A stretch of 64,000 nt of DNA from Penelope pileata. Taxonomy: Eukaryota > Chordata > Aves > Galliformes > Cracidae. Below, in pieces: positions 36,801 to 48,800 of this stretch (positions are counted from its first letter, which is position 1; each line of letters opens with the position of its first letter). The translations under genes and the position numbers were made by a program. The notes beneath the pieces are model-generated. The model saw nothing but the letters and a program-made list of their open reading frames with translations, ran no database searches and was not told the DNA's origin. The stretch is from positions 1,174,369-1,238,368 of the forward strand of contig WBMW01002327.1 of assembly GCA_013396635.1 (NCBI GenBank). The letters run 5' to 3'.

Positions 36801-39800
36801 CTTTTTCTCATACCCAACTTTGTCTCCTCAGTCAGGTTTTTCTTTAAAAAAAAAATTTTTTTTTTTTGAAGAACCTGTGTTTGAGGGTCTTTCTTGCCCC
36901 TGTGCCTGTAGCAGTGAGGTGTCACACTTTGCTGAGTGGTGAGAATGTCCCCGTTGTAGTGCTGCCCTAAACACTAGATACATGCACCCCATTACGCCCC
37001 AGCTCAGCCTTTGGGGCGGCGTAGGTCTGATGGGCTGCAGAGCAGGGAGAAATAAATAACAGAGAAATGAGAGAGAGAGAGAGTTCCTTCGGTCATGCAT
37101 TTTCTTCGCATTAGGTGGCATGTTGGCTCACAGCCTAGTCCTCTTCCTGGTGGAGATCTTTAGCAACATTCCTTTTTGCAAACTTCATGCCCCTTTTACC
37201 AGCTGTGGTGTTCAGTATTTGGCATTGTGTCCCATACAGAAGGTAGAGAAGCGTTCTTTGGCTCTGTTTTTTTTTTTTTGTATGCATGTTCATGGCATAC
37301 CAGTGCAGCAGCTATGGAAGGACATGTGGACTGATAGAAGAGCTCTTTGTTTTCCTTTAGTGGCTGCCGAGTAGTTACACAATATCATTAGAATTTGTAT
37401 GCAGTTTAATGGTTTCAAAGTGTTTTCTTTGTGTTTTGAGTGGAAAAAAATGTGATTCATAGCCAGTGAACAATAACTCCAGCAAAATGCCTCTCCTCTC
37501 AGCAGCACACAATAGGAAGGGAGATGGTTAACTTGGGGGAGTTTCCTGGCCTACTGCCTTGGGTCTTCTGCATCTCTGTGCACACAGAAGTAGCAGTTCA
37601 ATCCATTTGAAAAGTGATTAGCTGCCAAACAAAATAATATGATTTTATTTGTGAGTGGGGGGCAAGTTGGTGTCCAAAGCTTGCTGACTGCAACCAATTT
37701 AACTTAGAATTCCTATATAGCCAGTGTTAGTCTTCTAATCCTTTCCCATTCCTCGTCTATCTTCTCTTGCATGCCTATTCTATCTATTCCTTTTCATGCT
37801 GTTTTTCAATTTACTCCTTACTTTTCCACTTCTTTCTTTCCATGCTTGTCAGCAGGATTCTGCAACTTCAAAAATTAAAATTCCAGTGGAAAGAGGTGGG
37901 GGGGTGGGGGAGGAGTTCCCTCCTTTGACAACTTTTCCTGTGAGCTTCCTCTGATTAAAAAATTGTGGTTTAGACTTGTATGGGTTAGTTTTTCTCTCTT
38001 TCCATGATCATGACCTATGATTTTTTTTTATTTTTTATTTTTTTTGCTGTCATGTGTTCTAAAGCTATTGAAATAGTTTGGCTTGTGGCACTTAAAAATT
38101 AGAGCTATACTTGAACTTCCTTGAATGTAACTGCTGTGGTCTACAGATTAGAGTGTGATACTATCTGGATTTGTTTCCATCTGCCAGAAATTGAAAAGCA
38201 CAGATGGTGAGTTACTGCCTAATAGTAAACGTGGAAAATCTCACGTTGACCCAATGGAAGTGCAGAATCTCTGTGGGCTTTTTGAGCATGCAAGCAAGTT
38301 TTTAAGCACCTGAGTTTGTTTTTCAGAGTGTCTTTATTGTCAGCTTTGAATTTATATAAACAGAGGAATAATTTAGAGACCCGAGGAAAACCAGACAATT
38401 TTGCATTTTCTCTTCGTCTCATCTTTGAAGCCTCTTTGAGAATTGCTTTTGTGTTTCAGAGCAGGAGTGCAAGGTGAGAGTAAAGCTGCAGGATCCTTAA
38501 TTTTCCATAACCTAAGTGAAGTCTGTCCTGCTAAAAGAAATGGTATAGGGCTTCCTTGTGTTCACATAGTGACAGTCTCTCCTTGCTTTTTAGTGGAATA
38601 TTTCACTAGAAAGAAAAATTGCAGGCAGAGGGATTGAATGAGCCCATTCTTTCAGTATCTGGTTGATATCTGAGTAAGTTCTTTCCCATCCTCTTTGGAT
38701 AATGCCTGCAGAGGCTTGACAGCCTTCTCCTTCTTAAATTTATTTGCTCAAGATAATAGCAAATCAGGGGCCATTCGAGGAACTGGTGTTGATTTGTTTC
38801 GTAGTTCTTCTTGCTTATTACTTTAATTTTTTAAGTTTGTTAAACCGAGATGTTACCTGGGAATGTACTGGACGCTTTTTATTTTCTTATCTGTCACGTG
38901 GAAAGGACAATGGGAATATTCTTTTCCTGGTTTTGTTCCTGAAACTTTTGCTTCCCTACTGTGTAAAGTTACATTTATCTGATTGGGTGACATGCTGTAG
39001 GTGATAGATCATGTCTCATGTTGGGTCTGTGCAGATTGTCTTGGAAAAGCAACGAGATTGCTGGAGTATTTAGGATAGTTGCCTCTGTAAATATGAAACT
39101 CTAAAAATGCTCACCTTAAAAATCAATTATTAAATTATAAAAGGCTTTTGTTTTGATCTGTATCTTGTCTCTTGAAACCTCGATGTTTTGTTTAGTGCAT
39201 GGATAGGAATAAGAAAAACAGAGCGCTTTAAAATGCCTCAGAGAAATGTATTGGCTGCAAAAAGTGTAACCGACTCCAAATCAAAGAGTGGTGCAGAAAA
39301 ACCTCTTCTTAAATCAGCAGGCAAATGAGCATGTGGTTCTTCTACTAAGTATGAATTTCTGATTTGAATTTTGGCACAGATGTTTAAGCAGTGGTATAAC
39401 ACTGTGGAGCGTTATTACAGGGAGCAGCGTGAACGATGCAGCTTTTCATTGATAAAAATACCAACTATTTCTATATTTTAGCTGTTGAGTGTATTTAAAA
39501 CCTAGCCAAAGTGCTCCAGAGAGTTGCTGGGAGGATTTAAGGGGGATGTGCCAGGCTCAGCCACCCCTTCAACATGGTTTAGGAGGGTTAATTCGTTGTC
39601 AACCAACTGTGTTCAATTGCTGTTGTCTAGGGGATGGTGATCTTAGAAGAATTCCCATTTCCAAAAGACATTTTGAAGAAGCAAATACAATTGACAGACC
39701 AAGAAGCTTTATTAAACGCCACAGGGAATTCGCAAGCTGCCATTGAGAGACAGGATTCTTTGCCGGAGCATGACTTTGAAATGTCACCCAGCAGTCCTAC

Positions 39801-42800
39801 CCTGCTTTTACGAAACATAGAAAAACAGGTAAAGTAAAACAAGAACCAAACAGTCAACGGAGCTGAACGATTTCCTTCAGAAACAGGGCAGGTTCCATGG
39901 TGATGCCTTCCAAAAAGGAAGCTATTCTGCGCTCCTGAGAGTGGGTGCTGTTGAATTCAAGGGCTTAAACAAATACACCGTACACCAGGTTTACAAATTG
40001 ATCTTTTATTTCTGACTGTGTTACTGCTTTGTTTCCTTCAAAGCGGCCACATAACCACTTCTAATAGCTATCCCCAGACCTGCCTCTCCCTTAGGGTTTA
40101 GCCTAGAGTTGCCACAGGTTGTTTCAGGAAATACTTGTGGGAGATGAAAGAGTGCAGCTGAGGAGGCAGGTAGGTTGCATTTTCAAAAAGCCCCAACTGG
40201 ATACGATCGTTGGCCTGGCTTTTCAAGTGTCCCAGGAGCAATCCAGATAGGAGCTGAGGAATTCCAGGTACTTCACAGGCAGAGTGTAGGTGTAGCTGTG
40301 AGTGGAGTTTCCTTTCACTGTGTTCAAAAGAGTCATTTCCAAGGTTAATTCCAGGAAATGCGATGTAGACTCCAGCAGGGTTTTCTATTGCTGGAAAGTA
40401 CTTGAGCAATATGGTAGGATCACATTGCTGAAGGAGATACAGGAAATTTGTTTTCTGAATGAGTTTCTGCAGTTGGTGCAAAGCAAACCTAACAGAAAGC
40501 AGTATGGTGCAGTACTGCATTGCTCTGCCACTTGCCTGTACATTCTTGGTCATATACACGTTGTTTAAATGGAGTAAAACTGGCTTTGGGTACCATTCCT
40601 GTTCCTGAATCTCTGTGCCAATTTTTCTTATTTGATAGTCATACTTTCCTGTTCTTAAAGTGCTTCCCCTGTTTGGTGGATCTTAACCACGACAGACAGG
40701 AGGGAGGAAGCAATGAAACAGGAAATTTACATGCACAGCGCTGGCAATTGCACAAGGTAAACCAAGAGCATTTTTAGAATGTGGTGAGTGTCCTCTCTTA
40801 AGGAGTTACCTAGAGAATTAAACACACTTTTCTTGTAGTAAGACGTTTGACTAATTAAATACTACCAGTGTGTTTACTGGGACCAAAGCAGTTACAGAGG
40901 TCCAAGAATGGTAATGATCTGAAAATGCCATGGAAGGTGTTCTTCTTTTAATGCATCTCTCAGATTACACCAGACTTCTTCCTTTTATACCATACAAGGC
41001 TTTGGGGTTTGATTTGGTGGTTTTTCGGATTATCAGTTCTGTAAATTAACCTGGACCCTAAGGTCTGGGTTTCTTCTTGTTCAATGTTGAGAGCAGTGAT
41101 GCTGCAGGCTGAAGTATATCCACACACATTCCCACGTAATTCTTCAGTCCTTTGTGAAAAATAAGTAATTCTACTTGTGAACAACGAAAAAAAAATCATA
41201 TAAAATGTCTGAGCCTACATCTTTTTTTAATAATGTTTTCAAGTCCTCTTCAAAGCTGTGCAACATTTTAAAAACATGATTTTTTCCTTGCAATTTGAAT
41301 GTCTGGCATTGTTGGGGTGCTTTTACATTCAGTAGAGTCTTTGCTTCGTACACATTGAGTGCTGTTGAGATTTTTTAAATCCATCTGATAAATATTTTGC
41401 TGGCATCTTGTTTGCTTTGTCCAGATCTTTTAGAATTGACTTGCTATTTCTGTGCTGTAAAATCCATCCCTGAATATTTTATTCTGACCTGAAATTTTCA
41501 CCCGATGACCAGACTTGCATCACTTAAACATTAACAGAAAAGACGTGACTTGTAATAAAATGGAAAGAAATTTTTTCAGCCTCTTCCTGCATAAACAGTA
41601 GTGCCTGGAAATGTAAGCAGGACTGGGTAACCTTTAGCAATCCTTGTTTTAAGCAGTCAGTTCTGAATGATGATCCTACAAAGTCATTTAAAAGTTTGAA
41701 AAACATGCACGCTATTTCAGATGCATTGCATTTATGTTTAGTATGCAGCAGTTTCCTCTGAGTAAGCTGCAGGCCACATTTATTGTCAGAATAACCATTA
41801 TGGTTTGACATTTAAAACAAAAACATTGTGAAATGTTGTCTGGAGTCAGTCCACAGCTCGCTGCTTCACGAGGAGTAATTCTTACTCTTAACAAATAACC
41901 TGCATTTGTTTTGGGACAACTTTACAAGCCTGTGCTTTTGGGGAGTAGGCACTTGTTGCTAGTTTTGAGGACATCAGAAGATTTTAGTCATTCTGTCTGC
42001 AGTTACAACAGTCTTTCTGGAAAGGCTGGGGGTTTCTGTTTTTTTTTTTGTTTTTTTTTTGACTACAGTGAGCGATGAAAAGTATTCTTTTAACAGGAGC
42101 AAATATTTTGGGTGAACAAAATGTACAATAAGTAGACAGCAGATTTTTTTTTTCTTGTTGAAATGCTTTCTGAACTGCCAGTTAACAGCTCTGAGCTGCA
42201 GCTGTTGTAATGTCAGCTGTAAAATGTTCTGGTTTCCTCTGCCTTTCTAAAAATCTTTGGCTAAAATACTAAAATCAGTGATGTATTTTGTATATTATTT
42301 ATTCAATGTCCTTGGCTGGGAGTTCAAGGTTGGGTTTTTTGTTTGTTTTTGTTTTCCTAACTGAACAATAATAATTACGAAAGAAAAAAACATGCAACCC
42401 TTGATTATTCACAAGAAGAAACTAAATACAGATATTCCATGATGTATGAGACTGGAATCCTAAGTAGGAAAACAACAAAAGCCCAGGAGCTGGTGAGTAT
42501 GGATAAAAGCCTGACTACCTTCTATGTTTTAATTTTTCCAGAGTGCACAGCTGAGTGAAATCATCAGTAGCCTGATTGCTCCGCTCAATCTGTCTCCGGC
42601 TTCTTCTCTCTCATCCAAAACCTGTAGGCACAGACAGCTGGTCAATGGCATCTCCTTCAGGTGGGTGACAGTATGGTATTATTTTGGTTTGAGAACACTT
42701 CTGGTAAAGTTATGTGAATGGAACAGGTATGGTAGTAAAGAAAGAAAAGAAAACTGCTTTGTGTGAACTTCAGGTTCCTGGCAAAGTCATGTTTGTGAAG

Positions 42801-45800
42801 CTGAAAGTGGCATGTTTTTGTTTTGTTGAAGGCATCATAAAATAATGCTGTCACCGTAGCTGCATTGAAGTACTGGGATGATGAATGCACCTGTGGAGCA
42901 GTGAAAGGACACGTTAAACAGCACACTGCTTTTGCATATTTCAGTCTTAATGTATTCTGTCAACACGAGTTCAACTTTATTACTAGAAATAACAAACTAG
43001 GTTTCACTAGATGAGGGGACTACACAAGGAATGCCAGCTCTACTTCAGCATGGGTCAGGGGCTGTTTCTATCAGCTTCATTAGTTTGCTCTTGTTCAATT
43101 TGAGGCCAAATTAATCTTTGCCAGCTACTCTTTCAGGAACTTTGAGAGAATGTTTTTCAGCTTGTAGTCTTTTTTTCTGGATGAGTTTACTTTTCCAGGA
43201 TGAAAGGACATAGCAGCTTGAAATAATGCTATAGACAAAAGTTTCTTAGTACTATTCTGTAAGGTTTTAGCAACAACATCCTATATTCATTAATTTTGAA
43301 GTACGCTACAGGTACTGATGAATATTATTCTCAAAACGATAAGAAGATAAATATCTGCAGTCCTGCCTTACAAAAAAACTAGGTACCTAGGATATTTCTC
43401 TTGAGGGTACTGGTGAGGTGATTTTTGGGGAATGGAGGTCTTGCAGAGCTGTTCACAGATCCTGATGAAGACCAAGTGGATGAAGAAGGTGTTCTCTTTT
43501 AGGGGCTTCATGGCAGCGTCAGCAGTAATTCCCTGGCTCCACACAGGGCTGGCCATGCTGTCTGTTTCAGCAGCTTTGCTGCAGAAGCTGTAGCATCCCA
43601 CGAGGAGATTATAGTGAGCAGCTTGGATGGGCAGCTTCTTTAACTGCTGTCTGTTGCCAGAGTGATTGTGTGACTGTGCCCTAAATGTAAGGGTGAAGGG
43701 GTCCTGCCATGTAGCTTTCATGTTCCTGACATAGTGCTGGTTTACAGATAACGCAGGGAAAATTCAGAATATGCTGAGTTGTGGAATAAAAGTAGCCCTG
43801 AAATAGTTGCTGTTAAGAGATGATTGCACAGAGGAAGAGAGGAATTTAGGCTGTTAGAAACATGCATCTCAACTCTGCACCTTCCTCGTGGAACAGAGGA
43901 GGAAGAGTGCCTGTTTTTATGAGCGTTTTTAGATGTATATGAAGTTTACCTCATGATGAGGGACCCTAATGGTGCAGCTCTGAGCTACTTCTCTTCTGCA
44001 TTTTACTTTCCATCAGACATTTATCAGGAACTCTCCAGAATCGGTCCTCTTTCCCTTTTATGAGGAGCAGAGTTCTTGGAGCAGCTCAGGGAGTGCTTAT
44101 ACTGGGGTGCTTGTTTTCCACTGACAGTCTATAACAGCCCAGAGATGAATGGGAAGACTTGGAAGATTTTCTCAGTGCTGTAGCTCAGGACTGGAGGTGG
44201 TGAGTTAGCTGTTGGAAGGGAATCTGAGGGGCTTGTGACCTTTCTGTTTGTTATCTTGAAAATCAGTGAAATTATTTTAATTCTTCACTTCTTGTGAAGT
44301 TTTTTGAAGTCTGTAAATGAATGCATCTCATTAAGGATGGTAATTAAGCGCAATATAGAGTGGTTATCATAAGAAATCCACGGGGAAATTCACTGACTCC
44401 TGCTTGTGGTTTTGAGTGTGTTTCAGTCTTTGTTGTATTTTATTGGTGTCCTAATTTAGTATGCAATTAAATCAGCAGTTACATACTGGAGTTAACTGCA
44501 TTTCTTGGCTTCTTTTCCCCTCGCTTTTTCCAGAGCACTGTCTGGCTGTATTGTGTATTTAAGAAAACAAAAATAAAAGTCAACTGCAAAGTAAGGTGAT
44601 TTGGGGGATTTTGAAGACTAAATAGAAGGGATGATATTGCTCTTTTTTACTTAGGTAATTTTTTGAAATTAGTTGAAGGCTCTTGGTGTGAAAGATACAC
44701 TAGTCCATGTTTAAAGGAGGTCTACGTGTGAGATGCTTTGAGGTTGGTGGTCATGGGGTTGCAGTAGGGTTGGTTACTTGGGAATTCCCAGGGCAATTGG
44801 TGGTGCATGTACGGTTCTTGGTGGATTCAGTGTGGGTGAATTTGAATTGCTATTTGTCGAGGTCTAACTTCATTAGTGGTTTCCTTATGTAGCCTTTCTT
44901 TGCCCAATTGAATCTGGACCCCAGGATCAGCCAGGTGAGGGTAAATGTTTATAGAAGCAATTCCTTAATAGAGCCACTTTCTTATCAGGAGAGAGGAGTC
45001 AAAAAGCTGTAGTTCAGAACAAGAGCCTGTCCCGTGGTTTCCAGTGCTTATGTGTGTACTGTAAAGTCTCTGTGGTGCAGCTAGTCTGCAGTGCAAGACA
45101 GGCTGACCTATGAGCTTTGAAAGGAGTGTTTCAGCAAGTACATGAGTTTTACGTCTGGTGATACTTCACCTCTGCTCTTCTGTAGAATCCTGTTTTGAAA
45201 ACTATACTAAATTAAGATCTAAATACATGGATAACTTCAGCCTTGACTGGGAAGCCTATTTACACGAGTGGCAGGAAGAACAGTGATGTGTACAGATGCT
45301 CCAAGACACAGAACTGAGAACTCTGCTTCAGCTGCAAATGGAGCTGAGCATTCCTGGAAGGCACAGGAGGGTAAACAGAGCAGCTGGAAAAGACTGCAGA
45401 GAGATGATCACAGACTGGGCAGCCCACCAGAAGAAAGGCAGGAACCGCAGAAATTGAGGAGCCAGACTGAGGAGCTTTTTGTGCTAATGCTCTTTTCCAA
45501 ATTGTCTTTCATGTAAGAGGGAGGTAGTGGAAGTTCAGAAATTCATCTTGACACTCTGATGTCAGGGCAGATAATGAAGGAATAAAAGTTTTTGAATATT
45601 CAGAGAAAGTATTTTCAGGGAACTTTTGTGTGGACTTTAAATATTGTATTTCTTTCTCAAGCTGTTCAAGTTCAGCATTTGCATTATGGATGTCATGCTT
45701 CAACAGTTTGGGCTTTGTCTTGGCACTTACTAGTTCGTTCCTCTATATACATAATACCATTCTTCTTCTAATTAGCACATTTTTCATTGAGTGCGTGTTG

Positions 45801-48800
45801 CTCGTTAGGGTGGTCTTGATGCATCAGGATGGTTCAAATTCATGCTGATAAAGCATTATTGCCACAACAGCACAGCATGGGATGGTGTTTAATGAAGCTT
45901 TCATAACTAGCAATTCTATTTAATAAAATGTACCGTTAGTAGATAGTTACTTGTCAGAAAAGATTGGTAAATGGCCTTGTGATAAACTCATTTTAACGTT
46001 TTATTGCACGTTGTAGGTTTTCTAATAAAGCTGTATCTTACCAGATAAAGTTCATGAGAGAAAATAATCATTCATGCAGAGAAAATAATCGTTCCTGCAG
46101 ATACATGACCTATTATGAGCCAAGGCTGAAATATCCTGTGTACTTGCACTTTTCAGGCAGTTTAGAGTTGTGGTCAAGGTCTTCAGTATTGTAAAAACAA
46201 GTGCACACTGAAGTGATTTTTGCAGTACGCCTTTATCTTTGCAGGCAGCTGTTGCTGCAGCAACAAAATAAAATTGGGATACCTGTGAAAGTGAAGTACA
46301 CTCTTCCCTTGAATCGTTCCCACCCAAACGGAGGGTGAATTCCTGCTGTGTAGTGTGCCTTGTTCTGGTGAGCAGGCAAGCTGCAGTTAGGTGAGAGTGA
46401 TTGAAGCTTGTTCAACCCATGCAGTTCTTACTGTTCTTGGCCACACGTTCTCACGTAGCTTCTTTTGCTCTAGTTCTGTATTGCTAAAGATGTGAGTATG
46501 GAGTGTGGGAGTTAGCTTGTGGATGGATGATGGTGTAATACTGAGAGATACAAGAAAAAGGAATTGAGGAAATGCAGGTAAGATTGAAATTTATAGTTGA
46601 AGTGAAGCTTTCCGTGTGTTTAGTTAGATGCTGCCACGTTGTGCCGGAGCTGAGCTTGCCTTCTTCCAAATCATCTGAGTCTGACCAGCTTCTAGGTCAA
46701 AAGGACAGACTAGGCTTTCCCTCCTCCCTGGGAGCCCTTCAGTGGGCTTTGGCTCTGCTGCAGAAAAGAAGACAAGGAAATAAATAAAAATAATTATGAA
46801 AAAGTTAACAAGATTCCAAGCGCGGTAACTTGCTGAGAACTTTGAAGACTTGCACATAATTAAACACGTTTATGTGTAAACAAAAAGCTGGTGGAAGTGC
46901 ATCCCATCCTTGATCTTGGCTGAGAAAGATCTTCCATGTAGTGTTGGCAGCCCTTGCTCAGTGCAGCATGCTGCTCCTGCACAGTTATTCCTCTCTTTCC
47001 CAGCCAGATTTGCTGCTGTCTTATCTCTTTGAGCTTATGTATGAGGTAGATAAACTTCCGTGATAATGAGCCAACAGATTAGACAGGCCAATATAATTTC
47101 ATTATTCTCAGTGGCTTCATTGTAATAATTCTTGAAGGACACATCAGACACCTTTCCCGAGCAAGGCAGTTCTTGTTGTTCCCCTGAAAGTCTGGTTTGA
47201 TGGCCTTGGGGTGGTTAAACTAAGCCTTCAGAATTCCTCATTTTGATACAGCTGTTTCACAGTGGGTTGCAGCCCCTACAGGGAATGGATAGTGGTTTGT
47301 AAAGTTTTACTGACTTTTCAGTTCTTGAGAGAAAACTAGAAAATTTCAAAGTCTTCAGGCAGGACTTTAGGTCTCCTTTGTATTACCAGAACTGTTGCTT
47401 TGTGTGGAATGTAAGTTTGTAGGGAAATATTAATTGTAGCTTAAAGTTCATAGATGTTAGAAGCAGTGGGGAGAGCTCTTGAGTTTGGGAAAATCAAGAA
47501 CTGTTACACGCTCAAATGTCATTTTGATGTCTATTTCTGTGAGCAGAAAAGTTAGCAAGACTGATAAACATTTTGTGATAAAATGCAGATTTAATCAAAG
47601 AGCAAACAAAGCACACAGGTGGTTTCCTGAAACAATATGCTAAAATACTGCAGTGTATAAAATTCTCATGGAATTAGACGGCTAACGCTAATCAGAGCTT
47701 GAAATCTTGGCCTGTGCACGTGGAACATATTTATTTTTTCATATTTACTTTCCCATTACTTATGAAATTTCAGAGCTTCAGACAACAGAGAAGTATCCTC
47801 TTCGAGCAGCTGGTTGCTTGATCATCAGCACATCAAGAAAAGAAGAAGAGACAGGACAAGGCTACGATCTCTCGCTGTGACTAATGTCAGCACTTCTGCC
47901 CGAACAAGGCCGCTCCATAGTTTCCAGAAGAGAAAACTCTACAGAATGCACGGTGCCTGTTACTGGAATCAGCAGGTAGGCCCTTCCCTCCCTTCAGGAG
48001 ACAAAACCAGAGTCCAGCTGCTGGAGTCTGCATGCGTCTGTCTGGTATGTCAGAAGAGCAGGGCATGCTGCGTTGCTTATTTGCTACTCTCAGGGAGCAT
48101 CCAGTGTGTGTGGCAGGAGTACCAGGTGTGGCAGCAGGAGCTCGGAGTTAATGAGTTGAATGTAAAAATAAAAGATCTCTCAGAATGCTGCTTTCCAAAT
48201 GAATTTGTTGCATGGCTGTCTTTAAAACCTACAGCCTAAGGACAAGAGTTTCTTTGGGAGGCCTGACCGCTGAGGAAACATACTTTGGTGTAAGTCAGCT
48301 GCCTGCTTGTTATCATAGTTTTTGTTTTAACTACAAGAAAGTTTATACAGCTGGTGGCACATTATTTTCTAGGAAATTAAATTGCTGTATCTTAGTCTTG
48401 TTTCCGTTTTTGCTGTGCCTGATTAGATACATACTTCTTTCATGACGCTTTATGAGTGTTTTAGAACTCTTAAAATGTTCTGCACTACAAAGGAATTAAT
48501 ATTTTAGAATGGGGAAAAAAACATTATTCGAGACAAGGCATATCTGTTCATGTCTGCTATTAATAGCACATTGCTGTTAGGAGTATATAATGAATTTAGC
48601 TGTGGTGCTTAAAGCATCAATAGCTAATTTGGGAGCAGAGACAGTATGAACTCACTCTTTAAAGCAGTGTTAATCCCGAGTGATTTTAATTTCTTGATTA
48701 CTTCGCCTTTTAGAAGTATTGTTATATTGACAGAAATCTCTGTGTCTCCTCTGTCTAGAAAATACTAAGTGTAACAATAGTCTGGGGGAAGAAATTTCCC

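Larger units (their letters stand above)
35913..42541 (+). other. KANSL1L: KANSL1L introns 3 and 4 (flanking exon 39,631-39,828)
   Basis: Intron 3 (35,913-39,630) has a (CTAT)n, an A10T12 tract, a (GA)n and poly-T stretches. Intron 4 (39,829-42,541) has a 153-codon antisense open frame at 40,098-40,559 that resembles nothing I recognise and is of a length expected by chance. Confidence 0.75.

Noticed and set aside
40098..40559. A 153-codon antisense open frame in KANSL1L intron 4
   Set aside because: I recognise no family and see no good splice or promoter context. A rough estimate with about 1 stop per 20 codons predicts a few runs this long in 64 kb over six frames, so chance suffices. A protein search with a significant hit would reverse this.
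43379..43390. A 12-bp perfect palindrome CTAGGTACCTAG
   Set aside because: A single short palindrome in intron sequence with no partner or context; expected by chance at this scale.
43368..43721. A 117-codon antisense open frame in KANSL1L intron 5
   Set aside because: It lies in the same direction as the 40,098 frame, which suggested an antisense gene. No convincing splice sites link them and neither resembles a known protein.
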